Under the pieces are notes generated by a model. That model was not told where the DNA came from, made no database searches, and saw nothing but the letters and a program-made list of their open reading frames with translations. The position numbers and the translations under genes were made by a program. Below, one piece after another: positions 1 to 5,703 of a stretch of 9,056 nt of DNA. The DNA is taken from contig QIKS01000205.1 of NCBI GenBank assembly GCA_003233025.1, positions 1 through 9,056 on the forward strand, read 5' to 3'. The stretch comes from Hellea balneolensis. GTDB taxonomy: Bacteria > Pseudomonadota > Alphaproteobacteria > Caulobacterales > Maricaulaceae. How positions within the stretch are numbered: the stretch's first letter is position 1; each line of letters starts with the position of its first letter.

Positions 1-61
1 CCGCCTGCGCTTGGTTCAGTATCGTCATGATTTGACTGTCAGTATATCTGGGTTTCTTCAT
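1..61 (-). CDS. IS3-family transposase OrfA, N-terminal fragment
   Basis: The minus-strand ATG at 61-59 opens a frame reading MKKPRYTDSQIMTILNQAQA up to the window edge. This matches the typical N-terminus of IS3-family (IS407-like) OrfA proteins, the start of a helix-turn-helix that binds the element's ends. A good Shine-Dalgarno sequence (AGGAG) lies about 8 bases upstream. Only about 20 codons are in the window, so it is cut by the window edge; whether the full element is intact cannot be told. Transposition in this family normally also needs OrfB, made by frameshifting, which would lie to the left. Confidence 0.8.
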   Translation of the reverse strand, partial: MKKPRYTDSQIMTILNQAQA

Positions 62-136
62 CGTAAAATCTCCTGTTAAAAAACATATAGAAAATTCTAC
101 TTCACACCCCTACTAAAATAAGGGGGTATTACCACA
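1..136 (-). mobile_element. IS3-family insertion sequence, orfA-proximal end (partial)
   Basis: The segment holds the start of an IS3-family OrfA on the minus strand, a leader of about 75 bases, and a probable terminus at 136. Read on the minus strand the terminus begins TGTGGTAATACCCCCTTA; IS3-family ends begin with TG. The distance from the end to the orfA start fits the family. The rest of the element lies left of the window, so the other inverted repeat, the OrfB/DDE part and the target duplication cannot be seen. The exact boundary is inferred from the TG end and from the change in sequence character, not from a paired repeat. Confidence 0.65.
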
Positions 137-138
137 TC

Positions 139-699
139 GTGTATAAGAATTCGGAATTTCAATCTATTCACTTGAAGGGGTGTAGACCCTTTTATCTTAA
201 AAAACAATCAAATGAGATTGTTTTGACTCCACTCAACGTTACGGGGGTGGCGGCATTTGGAGGTAATATGTACTTTCCCCGGGAGGAAATGCGAAATGTT
301 GAACTCTTTGTTGAAAAAGAACCAACAGCACTTCAAGGAATAACCCTGTTGTTGGAGGGTATAAATAAATGCCGCTCTAAAAATAAAAAAATAATCCAGA
401 GCAGTAAAAAAGAGGAGGTAAAGGAAAAGTACAACTCCATAAACAAGATATTTAAAAAAATTAAACAGGTAGAGCAAAAGTCGCAAGCGATGAAAGAAAA
501 CCAGACAGAGGCAAAAGAAATGCGGGATGAAATAAAAGAAGCCATTGATCACCTCAGGCAACGAAAAAGAGACTTAGACAAGAGCATCGCGGGCGAATGG
601 GAGAGGGATTTGTTAGATAAGATTATAAGCAGCAATGCACCAAAATCTGAGCAAGCTAAACAGGATGCTAAGGAGGTCGCCCCTCAACCACCCTCCTGA
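139..699 (+). CDS. Orphan coiled-coil protein next to an IS end, possibly 5'-truncated
   Basis: I do not recognise this 186-residue protein. Residues 1-75 are mixed, with a segment around TPLNVTGVAAFGGNMYFP. Residues about 80-160 are dense in Lys, Glu and Gln with heptad-like spacing and are probably a long coiled coil. The last 20 are a polar tail. There is no signal peptide or membrane segment. The GTG at 139 lies two bases past the IS end and has no ribosome site. The same frame stays open back to 91 inside the IS, so the native 5' end may have been cut off. An internal ATG at 268 follows GGAGG at 259-263 and would give 143 residues. Codon use is much more AT-rich than in the genes to the right, suggesting transfer. 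The last 32 bases overlap the convergent acyltransferase gene. Confidence 0.5.
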   Translation: MYKNSEFQSIHLKGCRPFYLKKQSNEIVLTPLNVTGVAAFGGNMYFPREEMRNVELFVEKEPTALQGITLLLEGINKCRSKNKKIIQSSKKEEVKEKYNSINKIFKKIKQVEQKSQAMKENQTEAKEMRDEIKEAIDHLRQRKRDLDKSIAGEWERDLLDKIISSNAPKSEQAKQDAKEVAPQPPS

Positions 700-1468
700 C
701 ATATTCGCTGGCGGCTTTTGAGCCTTTTGGCAGGGTTTCGGGCTTGATCGCTGGGCCGAATGTCAGCACGGGGCTTTGGCCTTTTTTATTGAAAAGCTCT
801 CGAAACAATGTGATGTCGCGCAGCTCATTATTAAGCCGGGAGAAAATATAATAGAGCGCGGAGTTGCGCGATTTTATGTGCAGGGGGATGATCGGGATAT
901 TGTGTTTTCTGGCCGTATTGATAGCCGTCGGATTCCACGGCTTGTCGACAAGCCCGCGCCAACTTAGGTGGGCCAAAACACCGGCGGGGAAAATGACCAC
1001 GGCTTTTTGCGCCGCCAATGCTTGGTTGAGAGCGACCAATGTCGTGCGGGTTTTGCTCAGGCTACGCTTTTTCTTTACCCATTCGACGGGGATAATAATA
1101 TCCTCGGCCTTGGGGATGACGCGCAAGGCATCGGCATTGGCCATGAACACATGCTCGGCCCGGCGGGCTTTAAGGGCATTGAAGACGAAAACACCATCGG
1201 CCAGTCCGGTGGGATGGTTGGCAATAATAATCACCGCCCCTGTGCGCGGAATGTTTTGCTCGCCCTTAATTTTTTCATCTAGCAACAGCTTGCCGCTCAC
1301 CAACTCGAAAGCTTGCCGTCCGCTTAAAGGTTTGACGGCGTCAGCGATTTGTACGGCTTTTGTATAGCCCAATGCTTTGTAAAGAAACGGTTTTATCAAC
1401 CGCCACAGCCAGGGCCGCGCCATGAGTTTTTTGGCGCGTTCCTCTATAAGTTCATCAATAATATGCAC
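668..1468 (-). CDS. Lysophospholipid acyltransferase family protein (PlsC-like)
   Basis: This 266-residue protein belongs to the glycerolipid acyltransferase (LPLAT/PlsC) superfamily, which moves acyl chains onto lysophospholipids or related acceptors at the inner membrane. The catalytic block is ANHPTGLADG (His85, Asp91). The later FPAG (160-163), followed by Arg- and Trp-rich sequence and by IPIIPLHIKSRNSALYYIFS, resembles the hemolysin/OlsA-like branch more than canonical PlsC, which has FPEG. Spacing is His-x5-Asp instead of the usual His-x4-Asp. The start is a GTG at 1468-1466 that shares one base with the TAG stop of the upstream merT-like gene, so translation is probably coupled. It is the last gene of the minus-strand operon, and its 3' end overlaps the unrelated convergent ORF by 32 bases. 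The acceptor substrate cannot be told. Confidence 0.85.
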   Translation of the reverse strand: MHIIDELIEERAKKLMARPWLWRLIKPFLYKALGYTKAVQIADAVKPLSGRQAFELVSGKLLLDEKIKGEQNIPRTGAVIIIANHPTGLADGVFVFNALKARRAEHVFMANADALRVIPKAEDIIIPVEWVKKKRSLSKTRTTLVALNQALAAQKAVVIFPAGVLAHLSWRGLVDKPWNPTAINTARKHNIPIIPLHIKSRNSALYYIFSRLNNELRDITLFRELFNKKGQSPVLTFGPAIKPETLPKGSKAASEYVRRVVEGRPP

Positions 1469-1872
1469 TAATTTATGACAAAATTATCATAGATATTCAT
1501 GATCGGTAAGGCGAGATAGGCGGCGCTAAAGCCGATTAACCAGATGATGCCAGCTATGAGCAAAACCCATTTGCTCGCTTTATCCGCTTGGGCGCATTGG
1601 CGGGCCAGTTCGGGGTCACTGGGGCAGGTTCTGCCGGGGCGGTAAATAAACCAGGCGCTTAGGGCCAGCAGCAGGCCAGCGCCAAAAAACAGCCAGTTTT
1701 TATGAAGGGCCAAGGTTTCCAAAAACGGAAAATTGGCAAATAGAGCGGCAGAAACTGCGCCCAATCCGATGCTGACGAGTAAAATCGGCAAGGCGCAACA
1801 GATAAGTGTTGCTGATGAAGTGAATAAAATTAGCCCACTCCACCCTTTGTTTTGAAAGTTTTTAGCTTTCAT
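1468..1872 (-). CDS. MerT-like inner-membrane heavy-metal transporter
   Basis: This small membrane protein of 134 residues has three likely helices (about 12-46, 58-77 and 101-125). Helix 1 carries the vicinal cysteine pair Cys25-Cys26 in ICCALPILLVSIGLG, the hallmark of mercuric transporter MerT, where the pair takes metal from periplasmic MerP. The loop between helices 2 and 3 holds Cys83 and Cys93 (CPSDPELARQC), corresponding to the second, cytosol-facing cysteine pair of MerT. MerT is about 116 residues, so the size fits. The ATG lies inside the end of the merP-like gene (11-base overlap in ATGAAAGCTAA), indicating coupled translation. No merR or merA is nearby, so a metal other than mercury is possible; specificity is inference. 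Confidence 0.8.
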   Translation of the reverse strand: MKAKNFQNKGWSGLILFTSSATLICCALPILLVSIGLGAVSAALFANFPFLETLALHKNWLFFGAGLLLALSAWFIYRPGRTCPSDPELARQCAQADKASKWVLLIAGIIWLIGFSAAYLALPIMNIYDNFVIN

Positions 1873-2215
1873 CTTTAGGGGCCGGTTTGTCTTTTTGTCC
1901 TATTGTGCAGACGTCTTTGCGGATCTTGCTTTTATAACTAAATCCTTTTTTCTTGAAAAGCTTGGTCAGCTGCTCATCGGTGAATTTGACGTCTTTAGCA
2001 GCACATATGCTGATTGTCGCCGTGTCAAGATCGACGGAAAATTGGGTTACGCCTTCTATTTTTTTCAATGCTTTTTTTGATGCAGCAATGCAAAACGCAC
2101 ATGTCAAACCATCAACGCGCAGATCATATTGCACCGGGTCGGCGGCCGCATTGCCAGTCAGGAGTGTTGAGCTTATGGCGATTGTCATGGCCGAAATTAT
2201 CATTTTCTTTTTCAT
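1862..2215 (-). CDS. MerP-like periplasmic heavy-metal-binding (HMA) protein
   Basis: The protein begins with a Sec signal peptide (KKK, then a hydrophobic stretch, cleavage probably after NAAA before DP). A single heavy-metal-associated domain follows, with YDLRVDGLTCAFC. The two cysteines (residues 39 and 42) are the expected ligand pair, but the usual Met of GMTCxxC is Leu. Two further cysteines (71 and 103) lie in SICAAK and KDVCTIG, and the C-terminus is a charged tail. In Mer systems MerP passes metal to MerT, and the MerT-like gene overlaps its end by 11 bases. The frame also has a TTG at 2218, one codon upstream, but the ATG at 2215 is better placed behind AAGGAA (gap about 7), giving 117 residues. 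Confidence 0.8.
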   Translation of the reverse strand: MKKKMIISAMTIAISSTLLTGNAAADPVQYDLRVDGLTCAFCIAASKKALKKIEGVTQFSVDLDTATISICAAKDVKFTDEQLTKLFKKKGFSYKSKIRKDVCTIGQKDKPAPKDES

Positions 2216-2233
2216 CAATATTTCCTTTTGGCT

Positions 2234-3082
2234 TCAAAAGTTAAACCGCGCACTTATGATAAAACTGGCGGCGGGCTGCGGCGCGGATCCGTTTAAGTTC
2301 TTTATGACGGGAAAGCGAATGGCCGCTTCGCTGATCCAGCGTTGGGCGGCGTATTGTATCCCCGGGGAAATAAAAGCTATTGTTCCGCCAGAATTTGGAT
2401 CAAGGCCGACGGCCCGTTCATTTCTGCCACTATGTACCAAACCAGCTTCAATAACAGTGAACAAATAACCATTTGTGTTCACATTTACGTTACTGTTGAT
2501 ACGGTATTGAAGGGACGCATTAATGCTTGTTTCATCACCCCTTTTTAAGGCATCGACACGGCCATTGCGCACATATTTAATCTGGCTGTCAAAGTTCCAG
2601 CGGGTCGAAGCCCGTGTAATAATCAGGCCGCCAAATATGTCCGTGCTGCCATCACCGGTTTGTTGGGCGCGGCCGGTGGGTAGCACCACGCCTGCGAAAG
2701 GGGCAATGCGCAAGGTTTTGCCGGGGCCATCTTTTTGGTATATTTGATAGCGGGCAAATAGATTGATATCGGCCAGTCCAGAGGTCGTCCTTAGTGTATT
2801 TGCGCTTTGGGTCTCCCGCCTGATGATCGGCACAATACCAAATACGGCCAGCTTTGCGCTCACCCCATAGCCGATTGCGGTGACGGATGATAATGTGTTG
2901 ATTTTAAGTTGTTCGTTCTCGCTGGTGGTTGAGATGATTTGTTGGCGAATAATAAATTGCTCATCGCTTAAGGGCAGGGCGCCGTTAAAAGTGATGGGCG
3001 CGGCCAAAGCTGCCGTCGCCGATATTGTTGCGAGAAAAAAGAGTGCAGGGCGGATGATCTGGCTGATTGTATGAAATCGCAT
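2234..3082 (-). CDS. Outer-membrane beta-barrel protein, probable transporter (Phenol_MetA_deg-like)
   Basis: The 282-residue product begins with a clear signal peptide (RPALFFLATISATAALA, cleavage near residue 27). The remainder alternates polar and hydrophobic residues in beta-strand fashion and ends in ARFNF; a C-terminal Phe is the outer-membrane insertion signal of barrel proteins. Motifs such as LADINLFARYQIY, IAPFAGVVLPTGRAQQTGDGSTDIFGG and SPGIQYAAQRW resemble the MetA-pathway transporter family (PF13557), often annotated simply as transporter; the family assignment is from memory. It lies 16 bases after the SDR gene and about 18 bases before the merP-like gene, so it is probably the outer-membrane partner of the MerP/MerT pair. 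The ATG at 3082 has only a weak ribosome site. What it conducts is unknown. Confidence 0.75.
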   Translation of the reverse strand: MRFHTISQIIRPALFFLATISATAALAAPITFNGALPLSDEQFIIRQQIISTTSENEQLKINTLSSVTAIGYGVSAKLAVFGIVPIIRRETQSANTLRTTSGLADINLFARYQIYQKDGPGKTLRIAPFAGVVLPTGRAQQTGDGSTDIFGGLIITRASTRWNFDSQIKYVRNGRVDALKRGDETSINASLQYRINSNVNVNTNGYLFTVIEAGLVHSGRNERAVGLDPNSGGTIAFISPGIQYAAQRWISEAAIRFPVIKNLNGSAPQPAASFIISARFNF

Positions 3083-3098
3083 TGTGATGATCTAAGCC

Positions 3099-3911
3099 CT
3101 AATCTTTGTTCTTTTTGGCCATCACATAATTAAGGGCCAACCGGCCACCATCGACATAAATGCATTCGCCGGTGATATAACTGGCGTCGGCGGAGGCCAG
3201 GAAAGCGACGACGCTGGCCACTTCGTCAGGATGGGCGATGCGGCCCAAAGGCGTGCGCGAATGGATCATATCAAGGGCGTCCTGGTTCTCCGCTACACCG
3301 GCCAGCATATCGGTTTTAATGCTGCCTGGGCCGACGCCGTTAACGCGAATACCGTAAGGAGCTAATTCCAATGCCATGGCCTTGGTCAATTGGTTCAGCC
3401 CGCCCTTGGATACTTCATAGGCCAAAATATCTGCAATGGCGACAACGGCGTTAACCGAACTTATATTGACGATTGAAAATTGGCATTTTTGCCGACCCGA
3501 GCGGTCATCGCTTTCTTCCAGTGTCTGAACCATATATTGGGCAATTTCACGCGACACCAAAAACGCGCCGCGTAAATTGACGGACATGACCTGATCAAAA
3601 TCTTTGACGGAGAGACCGAGAATGCCGCCCTTAAGAATGATGCCGGCATTATTGACCAGCACATCGATTTGCCCAAATGTGCTTAAGCAGTGGGCCACCA
3701 AATTATGGACGGATAATTTATCGCTGACATCACAGGATACGAAAATAGCTTTGTCTTCGTCTGCGCCCAATTTGTCGAGGGCGGCATGTCCCATTTCTGT
3801 ATCATTGTCTGCGATGACAATGCGGTAGCCGTCTTCATAAAACCGGCGCGCACAAGCAAAGCCAATGCCTTTGGCACCTCCGGTGACGATAACAACTTTT
3901 CTTGCAGCCAT
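3099..3911 (-). CDS. Short-chain dehydrogenase/reductase (SDR), FabG-like
   Basis: This is a classical SDR of 270 residues, the usual family size. It shows the nucleotide-binding TGGAKGIG (10-17), the NNAG motif (87-90), catalytic Asn112, Ser in NISS (about 151-152), and the YxxxK pair Tyr165/Lys169. An Asp at 35 after strand 2 (IVIAD) favours NAD(H) over NADP(H). PG (195-196) and the C-terminal YITGECIYVDGG are also standard. The closest general description is a FabG or glucose/alcohol dehydrogenase type; the substrate is not readable. It is the first gene of the five-gene minus-strand operon, with a good ribosome site (GAGGGA) about 6 bases before its ATG. Why an SDR leads a metal-transport cluster is unclear. 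Confidence 0.88.
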   Translation of the reverse strand: MAARKVVIVTGGAKGIGFACARRFYEDGYRIVIADNDTEMGHAALDKLGADEDKAIFVSCDVSDKLSVHNLVAHCLSTFGQIDVLVNNAGIILKGGILGLSVKDFDQVMSVNLRGAFLVSREIAQYMVQTLEESDDRSGRQKCQFSIVNISSVNAVVAIADILAYEVSKGGLNQLTKAMALELAPYGIRVNGVGPGSIKTDMLAGVAENQDALDMIHSRTPLGRIAHPDEVASVVAFLASADASYITGECIYVDGGRLALNYVMAKKNKD

Positions 3912-3934
3912 AAATCCCTCTTTTAGTTTCTTCT

Positions 3935-3953
3935 AAACCAAAATTGGGTTTTT
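3935..3953 (-). terminator. Weak possible terminator between DUF465 and SDR genes
   Basis: AAACC (3935-3939) can pair with GGTTT (from about 3947) around a short loop in the 49-base gap between the DUF465 stop and the SDR start. On the minus strand only TTT follows the stem. The structure is short and AT-rich, so it may not stop transcription. If it fails, the DUF465 promoter could also feed the SDR operon. Confidence 0.2.
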
Positions 3954-3960
3954 GAGCTTA

Positions 3961-4128
3961 TTATTGCGCGTTGTAAAGCGCGATTTTTTGTTTGATTTGC
4001 AATTTTTGTTTTTTAAGGGCAGTGATACGAACGGTGTCAGGCGCAGGATATTTCATCTCTTTATGAATTGTTTCATCTATTTTTGCATGTTTATTACTCA
4101 GCTCTTCCAAATGCGCTGCCAAAGCCAT
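3961..4128 (-). CDS. DUF465 / YdcH family small protein (first copy)
   Basis: The 55-residue product is MALAAHLEELSNKHAKIDET followed by a Pro-Ala-Pro-Asp turn and LKKQKLQIKQKI, the complete pattern of the DUF465 (PF04325, YdcH) family: a short helical hairpin with a conserved LKKxKLxLKxxI second helix. Family function is not established. A longer frame reaches 4194, but the ATG at 4128 is preferred. It has a strong ribosome site (AAGGAG, gap about 7), family members start at this point, and the longer version would begin inside the promoter found at 4166-4194. A second DUF465 gene lies about 650 bases away on the other strand. Confidence 0.88.
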   Translation of the reverse strand: MALAAHLEELSNKHAKIDETIHKEMKYPAPDTVRITALKKQKLQIKQKIALYNAQ

Positions 4129-4165
4129 TCGTCTCTCCTTATCTAAAAATTTCACCCATAAAGCA

Positions 4166-4194
4166 TGTATAGCACAAAAATTCCCCTTTGTCAT
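4166..4194 (-). promoter_or_regulatory. Sigma70-type promoter for the DUF465 gene
   Basis: On the minus strand ATGACA (4194-4189) and TATACA (4171-4166) are separated by exactly 17 bases. The match to TTGACA is 5 of 6 and to TATAAT 4 of 6. Transcription would begin near 4159, giving a leader of about 30 bases before the ATG at 4128. It sits in the divergent gap with the TIGR02444 gene. Confidence 0.55.
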
Positions 4195-4233
4195 ATAAGT
4201 TTACTAAATTTGAAAAACATGGTCTTAAAGCCT

Positions 4234-4734
4234 ATGGATATGCACAAAAACAAAGCCATGCCGTCATTATGGAATTGGTCGCTGGACGTTTATAAAGACG
4301 CATCCGTGGCGTCTGTGTGTTTGCATTTGCAAGACCGGTTTGATTTGGACGTCAACATCCTTTTGTGGCTGTGTTATATCGCCGTTCATAACCGAGCGCC
4401 TTCAGCTCAGACATTGGCGCGTAGTTTGGAGATCAGCAGGGAATGGCAAGAGGGCTGGATCCAAGGCGTGCGCAAAGCTCGCCGGGGTTTGAAGCGGGAT
4501 GATCTAGAAGCGAGCCAGGGCTTAAAAGAGCGGTTTTTGGCCTTGGAATTGGTTATGGAGAAAAACCAACAGGCCGCATTGCAGGCCCTGCCACTCCTAA
4601 ATGATAAGCGGGCGGCTTTCATTCTAGCGCAGGAAAATTTACGCAGCTATATGGATATATGCGCGGTTAGCGATCCTGCGTGCGTAGAATTAGGCGACAA
4701 GCTCTGCGCTTTAATCGTTCCAACACCCGATTAG
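4234..4734 (+). CDS. TIGR02444 family protein (conserved hypothetical)
   Basis: The segment LWNWSLDVYKDASVASVCLH followed by LQDRFDLDVNILLWLCYIA is the signature of the TIGR02444 (PF09523) family. These are helical, probably cytosolic proteins of about 150-170 residues in Proteobacteria, with no established function. The C-terminal two thirds are Leu/Ala/Glu-rich helices (REWQEGW, VRKARRGLK, NQQAALQALPLL). The start is uncertain: in-frame ATGs at 4219, 4234, 4240 and 4258 all lack a strong ribosome site. 4234 gives 166 residues and leaves about ten residues before the first conserved Trp, as is usual. The frame is open back to 4165, but that part overlaps the divergent promoter region. Confidence 0.8.
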   Translation: MDMHKNKAMPSLWNWSLDVYKDASVASVCLHLQDRFDLDVNILLWLCYIAVHNRAPSAQTLARSLEISREWQEGWIQGVRKARRGLKRDDLEASQGLKERFLALELVMEKNQQAALQALPLLNDKRAAFILAQENLRSYMDICAVSDPACVELGDKLCALIVPTPD

Positions 4735-4788
4735 CAGATATATTTCTAAGCCTTGGACAGATACCCGCTTTAGGTTAGTGTGGTCATT

Positions 4789-5010
4789 ATGAACGATGAG
4801 CATGACAATCCGGCAGAGCAAGAAAAGCTACGTGCCGCGTTGCACGAGCTTCGCACCTCGCACCGCAATTTGGACCGTGAAATCACGGCACTGCGCGAAA
4901 TCGGCACGGCGGATATGTTGAAAATTGGCCGAATGAAGAAATTAAAATTGAAGCTTAAAGATCAAATCAGGGTGATTGCGGATAAACTGACACCTGACAT
5001 TATTGCCTAG
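4789..5010 (+). CDS. DUF465 / YdcH family small protein (second copy)
   Basis: After an acidic N-terminus (MNDEHDNPAEQ) the protein reads LRAALHELRTSHRNLDREI, then LKIGRMKKLKLKLKDQIRVI. This is the DUF465 helical hairpin with the LKxLKLxLKDxI second helix. It has about 73 residues from the ATG at 4789; a GTG at 4780 in the same frame would add three. No convincing Shine-Dalgarno sequence precedes either. TTGGAC at 4753 could be a -35 element, but the -10 is poor. The stop (TAG, 5008-5010) overlaps the stop of the convergent diguanylate cyclase gene. It is similar to, but clearly diverged from, the first copy at 3961-4128. Confidence 0.85.
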   Translation: MNDEHDNPAEQEKLRAALHELRTSHRNLDREITALREIGTADMLKIGRMKKLKLKLKDQIRVIADKLTPDIIA

Positions 5011-5636
5011 CGGCTCTCGGTCTCACGTTTGCTGTCATACATAGCGCGGTCAGCGCGGGCTAAGATTTGTTTGACGCTGTCTTGCGGATGGGCGGGGCTG
5101 ACCCCCCAGGCGGCGCTGATACATATGTCGCCGGTTGGCATTATGACCTTTTGCGCTGCGATTTTACACGCCAAAGCGGCGGCTTTGGCTTGGGCGACCG
5201 TCTCTTCGGTTTTAAACAAAAGTACGCCAAATTCATCGCCGCCAATACGCGCAACCATATCGCAATCTCGGACGGATGATTGCAAGGCAACACCAACTTT
5301 GAACAGTAAATCATCGCCAATACTGTGGCCATAACGGTCATTAATTGCCTTAAATCCGTTCAAGTCAAAAAAGATGATGCTGGAGGGAATATCATAACGG
5401 GTCATGACATTTTGCGCCCGTTCAATCTCGCGGATAAAGGCTCGGCGGTTATAAACGGGCACCAAGGGGTCCGTATCAACAGCGTGTTCCAGGGATAAAA
5501 TCCGGGTTTTTAAGATCGCAATTTCGTCCATAAGGCGCTGGCGGTCTTGCGGGGAAAACCCGCTATGACCGGGTTTGTCCTCATATTGCACAGATTGAAG
5601 TCTCATATTCCACCACATTTTTTGTCTTATGGCCAC
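5007..5636 (-). CDS. Diguanylate cyclase (GGDEF domain), compact soluble form
   Basis: The protein should make cyclic di-GMP from two GTP. The catalytic domain has the entry motif DPLVPVYNRRAF (56-67), metal-binding Asp91 in FFDLNGFKAIND, YGHSIGDDLL, and an intact GGDEF at 132-136. RDCD at 123-126 fits the inhibitory I-site (RxxD, five residues before GGDEF), so product feedback is likely. Residues about 30-52 form a short coiled-coil signalling helix, and there is no sensor domain, membrane segment or signal peptide. Cyclases of this plan, such as Caulobacter DgcB, dimerise through the helix. The start is uncertain: GTG at 5636, ATG at 5618 or ATG at 5606 (weak GGTGGA). The gene is convergent with the second DUF465 gene and divergent from purE. 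Confidence 0.9.
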   Translation of the reverse strand: MAIRQKMWWNMRLQSVQYEDKPGHSGFSPQDRQRLMDEIAILKTRILSLEHAVDTDPLVPVYNRRAFIREIERAQNVMTRYDIPSSIIFFDLNGFKAINDRYGHSIGDDLLFKVGVALQSSVRDCDMVARIGGDEFGVLLFKTEETVAQAKAAALACKIAAQKVIMPTGDICISAAWGVSPAHPQDSVKQILARADRAMYDSKRETESR

Positions 5637-5641
5637 TGCCC

Positions 5642-5657
5642 TAACATGATCATGTTA
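5642..5657. promoter_or_regulatory. Perfect 16-bp palindrome upstream of the diguanylate cyclase
   Basis: TAACATGATCATGTTA is identical to its reverse complement, with no spacer. It lies 6-36 bases upstream of the cyclase start, depending on which start is used. Size and symmetry suit the operator of a dimeric regulator. It has no T-run on the plus side and so is unlikely to be a terminator. The binding protein is unknown. Confidence 0.45.
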
Positions 5658-5675
5658 AAAAACTCCCAATAGGAG
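5657..5675 (-). terminator. Small terminator-like hairpin in the diguanylate cyclase leader
   Basis: On the minus strand CTCC and GGAG (5675-5663) can form a 4-bp stem, 5 with a T-G wobble, followed directly by six T. The stem is short, so strength is doubtful. It could stop antisense transcription leaving the purE promoter region or attenuate transcripts entering the cyclase gene. Confidence 0.3.
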
Positions 5676-5703
5676 GCTTCTTTCTCACAAGGTAGGTTTT
5701 CAT

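Noticed and set aside
106..127. ACCCC/GGGGT inverted repeat near the IS terminus, considered as a terminator
   Set aside because: The stem is only five pairs, there is no T-run on either side, and it is better explained as part of the IS end.
864..1367. 167-residue plus-strand ORF opposite the acyltransferase gene
   Set aside because: It is a shadow frame opposite a gene with clear family motifs, with low-complexity translation and no ribosome site.
2216..2218. TTG start for the MerP-like protein
   Set aside because: The ATG one codon later has better spacing to the AAGGAA site and is the more usual codon.
1953..2468. 171-residue plus-strand ORF across merP-like and barrel genes
   Set aside because: It runs antisense over two well-supported genes and has no recognisable domain.
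4129..4194. N-terminal extension of the first DUF465 protein to 77 residues
   Set aside because: The extension overlaps a good promoter, lacks a ribosome site, and family members begin at the ATG at 4128, which has a strong one.
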